A stretch of DNA of 64,000 bases from positions 1 through 64,000 of the forward strand of contig JAOMBO010000001.1 of assembly GCA_028344575.1 (NCBI GenBank), read 5' to 3'. Below the pieces are notes generated by a model. It worked only from the letters and a program-made list of their open reading frames with translations. It had not been told where the DNA came from and ran no database searches. The stretch comes from Candidatus Nitrosopelagicus sp. (GTDB taxonomy: Archaea; Thermoproteota; Nitrososphaeria; Nitrososphaerales; Nitrosopumilaceae). Made by a program: the position numbers and the translations under genes. Each line of letters starts with the position of its first letter. Position 1 is the stretch's first letter. Shown here one piece after another: positions 1 to 10,321 of the stretch.

Positions 1-1498
1 CAAGTTTAATTTCTTCAACCTCTTTACGTAGTTGGGCCTGTGCAGCATTTGCAGCATCAATTTCTTTTTGTAAATTATCACGCATTAATTGAGCCTCTTC
101 TTCAGCTTGTTTTTTTGCTTCAGCCATAATTTGGATCTTTAATTCTTCAATTTCTTTTTCATGTTGTTTCCGTTCTTGTCTTATAGCCTCATCTTTTTCG
201 GCTTTCACTATAGCTAATTCTTTTTTAATTTGTTCATCTTTTGAATCATCTTTAGTTTTTACTTCCGTCTTCTCAGATTTTTCATCATGAGCATGTGGAC
301 CTCCAGAAGCGGATTCTTCATTGAAACCTTTTGGTAACGTTTTGTTGGAACGTGTCGCTAATGCCTCTTTTGCTAGTTTTTCTCGTTTTGCATTCTCAGC
401 AACATTATCAGATGTAAGTTGTGATTTTGATTCCACTTTTGGCTCAGATTTTACTTCTGGTTGAGGAGGTGTTTTGGATTCTACAGTTGTGCGTTTTTTC
501 CTAATGAAGTTTCTTGTGTCATCTGCAGTTTTTGTAGAAGTTTCTTTAGTAGAAGTTACACGTTTTATCATACCAGAAATACGACTTTCTACAGAGGGTT
601 TTGATTTAGATTCACTTTTCTTTTCAGGAGTCTTGGGAGTGACTTTTGGTTCAGGTTCAATGTCAGGTATTTTAGGTTCTAATTCAGATAATAATTTTTT
701 ATAATCTTTTCCAGATGCTTTTTCAAGTTCTAAACGTCTAGAGATTCTAGCCTCGTGTTGTTCTTGTTCAGTTTCTTTTAATTTTTCTTTTAATTTTTTA
801 TTTTTAGATTTACCTTTTTCAAATTGTTCAAGATACTCTTTCTCATATTCAAGAAATTCTTTCTTTTGTTCTTTTTTGAAAGAACTGTTAAATGTACCAT
901 CGTCGTTCCAATGTGAAACTTCTTTTGGTTTGTCAGTCCAATTTTCAGGCATAGATTTTTTTGAATTAGCCTTCTGTGCCTCTTTCGCTAAAGTTTCTCG
1001 TCTTGAATCTTCATATTCATAATCGCCATCATTTTCATTTATTTTTGATATTGGTTCTTCTTTAACTGGTTCTGGTTCTGGTTCTGGTTCTGGTTTTGGT
1101 TCGGGTTTTGGTTCTGGTTTTGGTTCTGGTTTTGGAGGAGGAACATATGCAGGTTCATCTTTTTTTATTTCTGCAAAGACTATCTCTAATTCATCAACTA
1201 ATGGCATGTGACCAAGATTATCACCGTCAACTTTGTTATCATCAGTACGGATGTATGCCTCACCATTTTTGACATATGTTCGAATAGTTTTTCCTATAGT
1301 CCATTCATTTTCATTTTTTTTATGGACAGTAACAAATGATATGCCATTTTGTATTTTTGATGATAATTGATATTTATCAATTAATTCAGGACGGCCAAAA
1401 CCATGTTCTAGATCTTCATGGATTTGCACATGGGAAATGTTTGAAAGACCAGATCCTTTTTTGATTGCGCTAACTACAAAATCTGCCCACTTTGTCAT
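1..1498 (-). CDS. Large charged coiled-coil protein with N-terminal DUF3892-like region and Pro/Glu/Lys-rich linker; 3' end truncated by window edge
   Basis: Manual minus-strand translation from ATG at 1498: MTKWADFVVSAIKKGSGLSNISHVQIHEDLEHGFGRPELIDKYQL... stays open to base 1; contains PEPKPEPKPEPKPEPEPEP and LAKEALATRSNKTLPKGFNEESASGGPH. Not in ORF track because no stop lies in the window. Confidence 0.85.
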   Translation of the reverse strand, partial: MTKWADFVVSAIKKGSGLSNISHVQIHEDLEHGFGRPELIDKYQLSSKIQNGISFVTVHKKNENEWTIGKTIRTYVKNGEAYIRTDDNKVDGDNLGHMPLVDELEIVFAEIKKDEPAYVPPPKPEPKPEPKPEPKPEPEPEPEPVKEEPISKINENDGDYEYEDSRRETLAKEAQKANSKKSMPENWTDKPKEVSHWNDDGTFNSSFKKEQKKEFLEYEKEYLEQFEKGKSKNKKLKEKLKETEQEQHEARISRRLELEKASGKDYKKLLSELEPKIPDIEPEPKVTPKTPEKKSESKSKPSVESRISGMIKRVTSTKETSTKTADDTRNFIRKKRTTVESKTPPQPEVKSEPKVESKSQLTSDNVAENAKREKLAKEALATRSNKTLPKGFNEESASGGPHAHDEKSEKTEVKTKDDSKDEQIKKELAIVKAEKDEAIRQERKQHEKEIEELKIQIMAEAKKQAEEEAQLMRDNLQKEIDAANAAQAQLRKEVEEIKL

Positions 1499-1596
1499 TT
1501 GTAGTAATACTCGTCAAGTGCAATATACGCTTTTTCTAGAAAAGTATAGCGAATTTTACAAATTCCTTAAAATATTGTTTATGTCTAGATTTAGCA

Positions 1597-1944
1597 ATGA
1601 GTGACATACGTTTTGTGATGATCGGTGTAGCGGTATTATCTGTAGGATTTATCGTAATGGCAGTTTTTGGAACTCAGTATCAAGACATTACAATTCAAAC
1701 CAATGAATTTACAGAATGTTATGATTATACAGATGAAAATGTTCCAGTCAAAATTGATTGTGAAGAACGATTACAAGATAGGAATTTGATGTTTGCGGGA
1801 GTTATCGGTATTTTGGCTGCAGGTGGAATTGCGCTAATCAAAGGAATTAGAGGCACATGGGATAACGATGTAAAACCCGAAGAGATGTTAGGACCTGGTG
1901 GAGACAAGAAAACCTCAGATGAAGATAAGAAAGACAAGCCTTAG
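1597..1944 (+). CDS. Small membrane protein, two predicted TM segments, charged tail
   Basis: 115-aa ORF with hydrophobic segments (FVMIGVAVLSVGFIVMAVFG; LMFAGVIGILAAGGIALI). Confidence 0.75.
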   Translation: MSDIRFVMIGVAVLSVGFIVMAVFGTQYQDITIQTNEFTECYDYTDENVPVKIDCEERLQDRNLMFAGVIGILAAGGIALIKGIRGTWDNDVKPEEMLGPGGDKKTSDEDKKDKP

Positions 1945-3443
1945 AGAAAACCGTCTAGAGATTCAGTAGAAGATAATTCATTGTTTTCAAGTTTTTTTGC
2001 TAATTTATCACCCATCTGTTTAGCAGATTTAATTTTTCTTTGACCAATATGATAATACACTTGATCAATAGTATCTTTTGCAATCAAAACGACTAATCTT
2101 CCTTCTGCTTTTCTTCCAGTTCTTCCCTTTCTTTGTACAAAACGAATTGAACTTGGAACATTATCATAAAAAATTACTAAATTTACTTCAGATATGTCCA
2201 ACCCTTCTTCTCCAACACGAGTTGCAACAAGAACCTGAGTTAACCCATCCCTAAATCGTTGAACGGTTTCAATCTGTTTTTGTTGTTTTAATCCAGTATC
2301 ACCCGCTTTACCAATTAGAATTTCAGAATTGATTCCCATTTTTTGTAGTGTTTCATTTATTACATTTACAGAATCCCGATAACTTGTGAAAATCAGGACT
2401 TTATCTTTAACAGAGGCAATAACTTCTTTTAATTTTGGAAGTTTTGAATGTTCAATTCCTTGAGATTTTGCAAAATTGGCTAATTCAATAGCGCGCATGA
2501 AATTTGGATCTTTTTCAAAAAGATCTTTAATGCCCACACCTTTTTTTGCTTTGGTCCTATCACAAAATTTTAGGAAAGATGTGATACCATGAGCCTCAAA
2601 AATATTTAGTGCATATGTGATTCTGATTGCAGTGAATAATGGTTTTGCAGAAATACGATTTTGTGTCAGTACATACTGACGAATTCGAAGTAAAGTAGAG
2701 AGAGATTTGTTTTGGCCAATTTGAATTCCATTTTTTCTTAATGTTGTGTAACGTTCATCTAATGCAAGTTGAAGGCATTTTTGAATTGCTTTCATTTCAG
2801 GTGGCAAATCAACCATAATCCATTCGGTATTTGTTTTTTGGATATAGGGTTGAACGTCAGGGCTTTCATCAGTTCTTTGTAAAATATTTTGTATTCCAAG
2901 AGATACGATAATTTCAGTAGCCTTTGCTTTCTCACTTGGAAGTGTTGCAGTCATTCCAAGTATGAGTGATTTTTCTTTGAAATGATTTGCAATTCCAGTA
3001 TATGCATAATCACCAACAGCCCTATGAGCCTCATCAAATATCACAAGACTGAACTGATCAGTGTCAATCATATTTCGTTCTAAATCGTTACGAGTAATTT
3101 CAGGAGTTGCACATATTACGCTATTCATCCAGGATTTTTTTCGTTTGTTTATCAAATCTTCACCGGTTACAATTCCAATATCATCTAATAGTAAATTTTC
3201 TTTAAGGAAATCAAAATGTTGGTTGACAAGAACACGTGTTGGAGCCAATAGTAAAACACCACCTTTATTTTGAGATAGTACATGAGCCATGATCTGTAAT
3301 GCAATGGTAGTTTTTCCAAGACCTGTAGGTAAAACAACTAACGAGTTTTCATTTTTTGCATCATTTGCAAGATTAGTCTGATAGTCACGTAGCTCAATAG
3401 AGTTTGGCTTGATTAATTTATGCTCATAATATCCTGATCCCAT
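1941..3443 (-). CDS. SF2 DEAH helicase, Hef/FANCM-like helicase module without nuclease domain
   Basis: LPTGLGKTTIA (Walker A), DEAHRAVGDYAY, GMTATLPS, FVQRKGRTGRK; start probably MGSGYYEHK at 3443. Confidence 0.85.
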   Translation of the reverse strand: MGSGYYEHKLIKPNSIELRDYQTNLANDAKNENSLVVLPTGLGKTTIALQIMAHVLSQNKGGVLLLAPTRVLVNQHFDFLKENLLLDDIGIVTGEDLINKRKKSWMNSVICATPEITRNDLERNMIDTDQFSLVIFDEAHRAVGDYAYTGIANHFKEKSLILGMTATLPSEKAKATEIIVSLGIQNILQRTDESPDVQPYIQKTNTEWIMVDLPPEMKAIQKCLQLALDERYTTLRKNGIQIGQNKSLSTLLRIRQYVLTQNRISAKPLFTAIRITYALNIFEAHGITSFLKFCDRTKAKKGVGIKDLFEKDPNFMRAIELANFAKSQGIEHSKLPKLKEVIASVKDKVLIFTSYRDSVNVINETLQKMGINSEILIGKAGDTGLKQQKQIETVQRFRDGLTQVLVATRVGEEGLDISEVNLVIFYDNVPSSIRFVQRKGRTGRKAEGRLVVLIAKDTIDQVYYHIGQRKIKSAKQMGDKLAKKLENNELSSTESLDGFL

Positions 3444-3532
3444 AAAATGAGAACAGAGAATCATATCATTTATGGTTTACAATTGATTAAAAGTCACTTA
3501 GAGGTTATATGTTGGCAGATTAAATAATTCCC

Positions 3533-4051
3533 ATGTCTGATAGTTTTGAAAGACCTGGGTGGGACGAATACTTTATGCTTCAGGCAAAACTTGCAGCATT
3601 AAGATCAAACTGCATAACAAGAAGTGTAGGTGCAGTGATAGTTAGAGATCACCGACAGCTTGCCACAGGATATAATGGAACACCGCCAGGAATAAAGAAT
3701 TGTTTTGAAGATGGTTGTAAAAGATGTAAAGATAGAATGGAAGGTAAAGTCAAATCAGGAGAAGGTCTTGGAAGATGCCTCTGTAATCATGCAGAAGCTA
3801 ATGCAATCATGCATTGTGCAATTTTAGGCATAGAAGCAGGAACAAAAGGAGCCATATTGTATTCCACGTATGTTCCTTGTTTAGAATGTACAAAAATGGC
3901 CATAACAATAGGAATACGAAAATTTGTATGTCTTGATGAATACCCAGAAACAGATTATGATTTAATTAAAGAGGCAGGAGTTGAAATTGAAATTTTGAAT
4001 AAAGAAAAAATTGAGAAATGGGCAAGAGAAATGACATCCTCAAAGAAATAG
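3533..4051 (+). CDS. dCMP/deoxycytidylate deaminase family protein
   Basis: HAEANAI and PCLECTK zinc-deaminase motifs; TGYNGTPPG. Confidence 0.9.
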   Translation: MSDSFERPGWDEYFMLQAKLAALRSNCITRSVGAVIVRDHRQLATGYNGTPPGIKNCFEDGCKRCKDRMEGKVKSGEGLGRCLCNHAEANAIMHCAILGIEAGTKGAILYSTYVPCLECTKMAITIGIRKFVCLDEYPETDYDLIKEAGVEIEILNKEKIEKWAREMTSSKK

Positions 4052-6612
4052 ATATGGAAGCTGTAGAAGATTTCAAGCAAGACAAAGTAGCAAATATCCC
4101 AAATTCACTATTAATTTCTGCTTCATACAATGGAAAAACAAAGAAAGTTAGCCTCAAATTCTACAACCCAGAAGCAGAGAAAATCTATCTATGGGAAGAT
4201 AAAACAGGTCACCAGCCATACTGCTTTTCAAAAATGGCGCCAGAAGATTTAGATTTTTTGTCAGAAAGAGATGACGTAGTAGAAATCAAAACTGTGAAAA
4301 AGATTGATACATTAAAAGACAAAGAAATTCCAGTCTCAAAAATTATCGTCACAGATCCATTGGCAATAGGAGGTACACAGACAACACAGAGTATTAGAAA
4401 TGTAGTGGAAGCATGGGAATCAGATATCAAATATTATGAAACATATCTTTATGATAATTCATTAATTATTGGAAAATACTATAGAATCGAAAATGATACG
4501 ATAATTCCACATGACTTTGAAATGTCTGATGAGACCAATTTAACAATGAAGAGTATGCTTTTTGATAAATTAGGAAATACAGGAATGACAGATACAAAAC
4601 AATTCCAAGAGGAGGTTTCGAATTGGGCTGAGCTTCTAGACCAGCCTGTACCAAAAATTAAAAGAATGAGTTTAGATATAGAGGTAGAAACAGACGGAAG
4701 ACTTCCAGATGTCAAAATTGCAGATAAAAAAGTCACAGCCATAGGATTTGAAGCAAGCGATGGAATGAGACGAGTTTTTGTTTTAAAAAGAGACGGAATT
4801 GAAGAAGGAGTAAATGATTTAGACAAAAATATCGAAGTTATATTTTATGAAAAAGATCAGGAGAAAAAATTAATTGAAGACGCCTTCGAATTGGTGAAAA
4901 AATATCCTGTGTTGATTACATACAATGGAGATGGATTTGATCTTCCTTACTTGTACAATCGTGCAAAAAGACTAGGTATTTCTGATGAAATAAATCCGTT
5001 ATACATGATGAGAGATTCTGCAACTCTAACAAAAGGTGTGCATTTGGATTTGTATCGAACATTTTCAAACAAAGCATTTCAGATTTACGTATTTTCACAA
5101 AAATATAGTGATTTTTCTCTCAATAGCGTTTCAAAAGGAGTTTTGGGAGAACAGAAAATGGATTATGGTGTAGAAATTGACAATATGACATATTATCAGA
5201 TTGCAAAATATTGCCAAAATGACGCATACCTAACATACAAGCTAACGAATTTTAATCAAGATTTACTCATGAATCTTCTAGTTGTAATTACCAGAATTGC
5301 AAGAATGCCAATTGATGATATTTCAAGAATGGGCGTTTCACAATGGATTCGTAGTCTCCTATATTATGAACATAGAAAAAACAATTTCCTCATTCCAAGA
5401 AGAAATGAAATCGAAGAAAAATCATCCGGGATGGCAAATGATGCAGTAATCAAAGATAAAAAATATCGAGGAGGATTGGTCATAGAGCCAGTAGAAGGTG
5501 TTCATTTTGATGTAACAGTGATGGACTTTGCTAGTCTATATCCAAGCATAATCAAAGTGAATAATCTATCATATGAAACAGTTAGGTGTCCACATGAAGA
5601 ATGTAAGAAGAATACAATACCAGGAACAGCTCATTGGAGATGTACAAAGAAAAATGGATTGACATCATTGATTATAGGTTCATTACGTGATTTACGTGTA
5701 AATTATTACAAAAGTCTTTCAAAAAAAGAAAACATAACAAATGAACAAAAACAACTGTATACCGTAGTAAGTCAAGCATTGAAAGTTATTCTTAATGCAA
5801 GTTATGGAGTAATGGGTGCAGAAATATTTCCATTATACTTTCTTCCAGCAGCAGAAGCAACTACTGCATTAGGAAGACACATCATTATGGGCACAATTGA
5901 GAAATGCAAAGGTATGCAATTAGAGGTACTATACGGAGATACGGATTCACTTTTTGTGAAAAAACCAACCGTACAACAAATCGAAGATGTCATAAAACTG
6001 GCAAAAAAAGATCACGGTGTTGAATTAGAAATTGACAAAGAGTATAGATACGTAGTATTGAGCAATCGAAAGAAAAATTATTTCGGTGTTACAAAAAATG
6101 GAAAAGTCGATGTAAAAGGATTGACAGGGAAAAAATCACATACACCTCCATTCATCAAAACATTATTTTATGAATTATTAGACATACTCGCAGAAGTTCA
6201 AAATGAGGAAGAATTCGAAAATGCAAAGAAGAAAGTTAGTGATAAAATCGCCATTTATGCAAAAAAAGTTCAGGACAAAAGTATTCCATTAAAAGAACTA
6301 ACATTTAATGTGACACTCAGTAAGGCACTATCAGAATATGTGAAAACAATTCCTCAACACATACGAGCAGCAAAACAACTTGAAACTACTAGAGAGATAA
6401 AAAAAGGAGATATCATATCATATGTTAAAATACTCAATAAACCGGGCGTAAAACCAGTGGAACTAGCAAGACAAGATGAAATTGACTCTGGAAAATACAT
6501 GGAGTTTATGGAAAGTACTTTAGAACAAATAACATCATCCATGGACCTAGATTTTGATACTATTCTCGGTAAACCAAAACAAACAGGATTGGATCAATTT
6601 TTCTGGAATTAG
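4018..6612 (+). CDS. polB: Family B DNA polymerase
   Basis: SLDIEVE exonuclease motif, DFASLYPSI, YGDTDSLF. Confidence 0.95.
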   Translation: MGKRNDILKEIDMEAVEDFKQDKVANIPNSLLISASYNGKTKKVSLKFYNPEAEKIYLWEDKTGHQPYCFSKMAPEDLDFLSERDDVVEIKTVKKIDTLKDKEIPVSKIIVTDPLAIGGTQTTQSIRNVVEAWESDIKYYETYLYDNSLIIGKYYRIENDTIIPHDFEMSDETNLTMKSMLFDKLGNTGMTDTKQFQEEVSNWAELLDQPVPKIKRMSLDIEVETDGRLPDVKIADKKVTAIGFEASDGMRRVFVLKRDGIEEGVNDLDKNIEVIFYEKDQEKKLIEDAFELVKKYPVLITYNGDGFDLPYLYNRAKRLGISDEINPLYMMRDSATLTKGVHLDLYRTFSNKAFQIYVFSQKYSDFSLNSVSKGVLGEQKMDYGVEIDNMTYYQIAKYCQNDAYLTYKLTNFNQDLLMNLLVVITRIARMPIDDISRMGVSQWIRSLLYYEHRKNNFLIPRRNEIEEKSSGMANDAVIKDKKYRGGLVIEPVEGVHFDVTVMDFASLYPSIIKVNNLSYETVRCPHEECKKNTIPGTAHWRCTKKNGLTSLIIGSLRDLRVNYYKSLSKKENITNEQKQLYTVVSQALKVILNASYGVMGAEIFPLYFLPAAEATTALGRHIIMGTIEKCKGMQLEVLYGDTDSLFVKKPTVQQIEDVIKLAKKDHGVELEIDKEYRYVVLSNRKKNYFGVTKNGKVDVKGLTGKKSHTPPFIKTLFYELLDILAEVQNEEEFENAKKKVSDKIAIYAKKVQDKSIPLKELTFNVTLSKALSEYVKTIPQHIRAAKQLETTREIKKGDIISYVKILNKPGVKPVELARQDEIDSGKYMEFMESTLEQITSSMDLDFDTILGKPKQTGLDQFFWN

Positions 6613-6614
6613 AT

Positions 6615-6902
6615 ATGTTAGACGAAATTACGTTAGGGGTAGTTGCAATATTAGCAGGATTTTTCATCCTAATAGGATGGATTCCACAGATAATTCAAGG
6701 ATATAAAACAAAGAAGCTCGAAGATGTTTCAAAATATCTTGTCATATCCATATTTGTAGGAGCAGCACTATGGCTTATCTATGGAATCGAAATTGATGAC
6801 GTATACATTATAGGAGTCAACGTAGCAGCCATGTTTCTAACAATGACAGTTCTAATAATGAAGCTAAAATATGAGAGAGCCTTCGAATCAATTAGGAAAT
6901 AA
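6615..6902 (+). CDS. SemiSWEET/PQ-loop (MtN3-like) membrane transporter
   Basis: 95 aa, three hydrophobic segments, GWIPQIIQGYKTKKLEDVSKY PQ-loop motif. Confidence 0.8.
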   Translation: MLDEITLGVVAILAGFFILIGWIPQIIQGYKTKKLEDVSKYLVISIFVGAALWLIYGIEIDDVYIIGVNVAAMFLTMTVLIMKLKYERAFESIRK

Positions 6903-6903
6903 A

Positions 6904-7566
6904 ATGTTTATCATAAATTGTAAAAATTATGACGAAATAGCAGGAGATAAAATTGTTAAAATTACAAAAACCGCGGAAAAGATTTCAAAGAAATACAAAG
7001 TACCAATTGCGATTGCACCACCACATCATCTAATTCCATTAATTACAAAATTCAAAATTACAGTCTTAGCACAACATATTGATGATAAGAAAGTTGGAAG
7101 CACGACAGGATTCATGGTGCCAGAAATTGTAAAAAAATCTAAAATTTCAGGTTCCATAATTAATCATAGTGAGCATAGAATTTCCGAAAAAGAAATAAGA
7201 TCCTTAGTCAAACGTTTAACAAAATTAAAATTAAAAACAATACTATGTGTAAAAAATGTTAATGAAGCAAAAAAATACGCAAAATTAAATCCGACATTCA
7301 TTGCAATTGAACCACCAGAATTAATTGGGACTGGAAGAGCGATTTCTACAGAAAAGCCAGCATTGATTACAAATGCAGTACAAGCAGTAAAGTCCGCCAA
7401 AAATTCTACAAAACTTTTGTGTGGGGCAGGAATTGTTTCAGGCCAAGATGTTTCAAAAGCAAAAGAGCTTGGTTCAAAGGGAATTCTCGTTGCAAGTGGA
7501 ATCATTAAAGCAAAAAACTGGGAAAAAATAATTGAAGAATTTTGTAAGGGTTTAAAAAGCCAGTAA
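6904..7566 (+). CDS. tpiA: Triosephosphate isomerase
   Basis: MFIINCKNYDE start; NHSEHR, AIEPPELIGTG, LCGAGIVSGQD motifs of archaeal TIM. Confidence 0.9.
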   Translation: MFIINCKNYDEIAGDKIVKITKTAEKISKKYKVPIAIAPPHHLIPLITKFKITVLAQHIDDKKVGSTTGFMVPEIVKKSKISGSIINHSEHRISEKEIRSLVKRLTKLKLKTILCVKNVNEAKKYAKLNPTFIAIEPPELIGTGRAISTEKPALITNAVQAVKSAKNSTKLLCGAGIVSGQDVSKAKELGSKGILVASGIIKAKNWEKIIEEFCKGLKSQ

Positions 7567-7582
7567 ATCGACAAAATTCTGC

Positions 7583-10258
7583 ATGGTAAAAAACAAGCCA
7601 GTTTATGCATTCGAAGAAGCAGATAGTAAAAACAGAATGTTGTTAGGTGGAAAAGGTGCAGGATTAAGCGAAATGACACGCCTAAGACTTCCAGTACCAC
7701 CAGGATTTACCATTACAACAGAAGTTTGTAACAATTACTACGATAACGGCAAAAAACTTCCAAAAGATGTGATGCCATCAGTAATGAAAAATATTGCAAA
7801 GATGGAAAAAAAGACAGGGAAAAAATGGAACTCAACCAAAAACCCACTTTTAGTGTCAGTTCGCTCAGGAGCCGCGATTTCAATGCCAGGAATGATGGAT
7901 ACAATTTTGAATTTAGGATTAAATGAAAAAACTGTAGAAGGATTTGCACAACAAACAAAAAATCCCAGATTCTCATGGGATTCATACAGGAGATTTATTC
8001 AATTATTTGGTAAAGTTGTATTTGGAGTGAATGATGAGAAGTTTGATCATGTTTTAGATTCTGCAAAGAAAAAACAAGGGGTTGCAGACGATAGTAAACT
8101 TAACGTGGAATCTTTAAAAAAAATTGTTTCAGAATACAAGAAAATTTGTGAAAAACATACAAAAAGAAAATTCCCAGATACACCTAATGAACAGCTAGGA
8201 TTAGCAATTGAAGCCGTTTTCAAAAGCTGGATGGGAGAAAGAGCAATAGTTTACCGTGAAAAAAATAACATTACAAAAGATATTGCAAATGGAACTGCAG
8301 TTAATGTGGTTACCATGGTATTTGGAAATATGGGTGATGATAGTGCAACGGGAGTTGTGTTTACAAGAAACGGGTCTAACGGTAAAAAAGAGATAGAAGG
8401 AGAATATTTGATCAATGCGCAAGGAGAAGATGTTGTTGCAGGAGTTAGAACAGGAAAAAATGTGGATTTATTGAAAAAAGAGATGCCGAAATCACATAAA
8501 GAATTAAGCAACGCATGTGCAAAATTAGAAAAACATTTCAGAGAACCCCAAGATATTGAGTTTACGATAGAACAAGGAAAATTTTATTTATTACAAACAA
8601 GAACTGCAAAAATGACTGCAGCAGCATTAGTGAAAACATCCGTAGACATGGTTAAAGAAAAATTAATTGATAAGAATAGAGCACTCACAAGAATTCCAGC
8701 ACAACAATTGGAAGCATTGTTACATAGAACAATGGATGAATCTAAAATTAAAAATTATAAACAACTAGCAAAAGGAATTGGAGCATCTCCAGGAGCTGCT
8801 AGCGGAATAGTAGTGTTCGATGTTAAAAAGGCAATAGAACTAGGAGATGATGGAAAGAAAGTCATCCTAGTAAGAAAAGATACGAAGCCAGAAGACGTTC
8901 CAGCATTCTTTTCATCAGAAGGAATTTTGACTAGCCAAGGAGGAAAATCATCGCATGCAGCAATTGTTTCAAGAGGAATGGGTAAATCATGTATTGTCGG
9001 ATGTTCAGAATTAAAAATCGATTATGACGCCAACATAGCAACTGCAAATGGAATGACAGTGAAAGAAGGAGAAACAATTACCATCGATGGGAGTTTAGGA
9101 ACTGTATTTATTGGAGAAATACCAACGGTTGAACCAAAAGTAACAAAAGATTTTGAACAAATTTTACAATGGTCACAAAAAACAAAAACACTTGGAATTA
9201 GGGCAAATGCCGATACCCCAGAAATGGCAAAACTAGCAAGAAAGTTTGGAGGACAGGGAATTGGATTGTGTAGAACAGAAAGAATGTTTAACGGAAGTGA
9301 CAGAATTAATTTATTTGTTGAAATGATAATGGCAGAAAATATTGAAGAGAGAAATAAAATATTGAAGAAATTAGGTCAATTACAAAAAAGTGACTTTATT
9401 GAGATACTAAAAGCAATGGAAGGATACGAAGTAACAATTAGATTATTAGATCCACCATTACATGAATTTTTACCAAATCCTGAAGAATTAGTTGAAAAAA
9501 TTCAGAAATTAGAAGCAAAAGGAAATGCAAGTGAAATTCGGAAAGCAAAAGTTGTTCTAAAAAGAGCAAGAGAGCTTGCAGAAATTAATCCGATGATGGG
9601 ACATAGAGGAGTTAGAGTGGGCATCACATATCCAGAAATATATGAAATGCAAATTAAATCAGTGTTTGAAGCATTAGTAGAATTAACTAAGAAGAAAGTC
9701 AAAGCACATCCACAAATAATGATTCCACAGATTAGTAGTATTGCAGAATTAAATCATATTAAGAAAATCTATGATAAAATTAAGAAAGAAACCGAATTAA
9801 AACATAAAATGAAATTAAAAATAAACTTTGGTACTATGATCGAAGTTGTAAGAGCCGCATTAACTGCAAATGAACTTGCAAAAACTGCAGAATTTTTCAG
9901 TTTTGGAACAAATGATCTAACTCAAGGCACATTTAGTTTCAGTAGAGAAGATGTTGAAGGTAAATTCTTACCAGAATACATGGAAAAAGAATTGCTAGAA
10001 AGAAATCCATTTCAATCAATCGATGTTAATGGAGTAGGTAATTTAATTAAAATCGGAATTGCCGCAGGTCGAGGAATCAGGAAAAATATGGAAGTAGGAA
10101 TATGCGGAGAACATGGAGGAGATCCAAGTTCAATCAAATTCTGTCACGGAGAAGGATTAAGCTATGTTAGTGCATCCCCACACAGAATTCCTATTGCAAT
10201 AGTTGCAGCAGCGCAAGCAGTGATTGAGCAGAAGAATATAAAAAAATCAAGAAAATAA
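7583..10258 (+). CDS. ppdK: Pyruvate, phosphate dikinase
   Basis: LGGKGAGLSEM, GGKSSHAAIVSRGMGKSCIVG catalytic His, GICGEHGGDPSS. Confidence 0.95.
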   Translation: MVKNKPVYAFEEADSKNRMLLGGKGAGLSEMTRLRLPVPPGFTITTEVCNNYYDNGKKLPKDVMPSVMKNIAKMEKKTGKKWNSTKNPLLVSVRSGAAISMPGMMDTILNLGLNEKTVEGFAQQTKNPRFSWDSYRRFIQLFGKVVFGVNDEKFDHVLDSAKKKQGVADDSKLNVESLKKIVSEYKKICEKHTKRKFPDTPNEQLGLAIEAVFKSWMGERAIVYREKNNITKDIANGTAVNVVTMVFGNMGDDSATGVVFTRNGSNGKKEIEGEYLINAQGEDVVAGVRTGKNVDLLKKEMPKSHKELSNACAKLEKHFREPQDIEFTIEQGKFYLLQTRTAKMTAAALVKTSVDMVKEKLIDKNRALTRIPAQQLEALLHRTMDESKIKNYKQLAKGIGASPGAASGIVVFDVKKAIELGDDGKKVILVRKDTKPEDVPAFFSSEGILTSQGGKSSHAAIVSRGMGKSCIVGCSELKIDYDANIATANGMTVKEGETITIDGSLGTVFIGEIPTVEPKVTKDFEQILQWSQKTKTLGIRANADTPEMAKLARKFGGQGIGLCRTERMFNGSDRINLFVEMIMAENIEERNKILKKLGQLQKSDFIEILKAMEGYEVTIRLLDPPLHEFLPNPEELVEKIQKLEAKGNASEIRKAKVVLKRARELAEINPMMGHRGVRVGITYPEIYEMQIKSVFEALVELTKKKVKAHPQIMIPQISSIAELNHIKKIYDKIKKETELKHKMKLKINFGTMIEVVRAALTANELAKTAEFFSFGTNDLTQGTFSFSREDVEGKFLPEYMEKELLERNPFQSIDVNGVGNLIKIGIAAGRGIRKNMEVGICGEHGGDPSSIKFCHGEGLSYVSASPHRIPIAIVAAAQAVIEQKNIKKSRK

Positions 10259-10321
10259 AATAATATTCTAAATAATTAGAATTAATCCACAGTATAATTA
10301 CAATATTACAAGAGAAAATTC

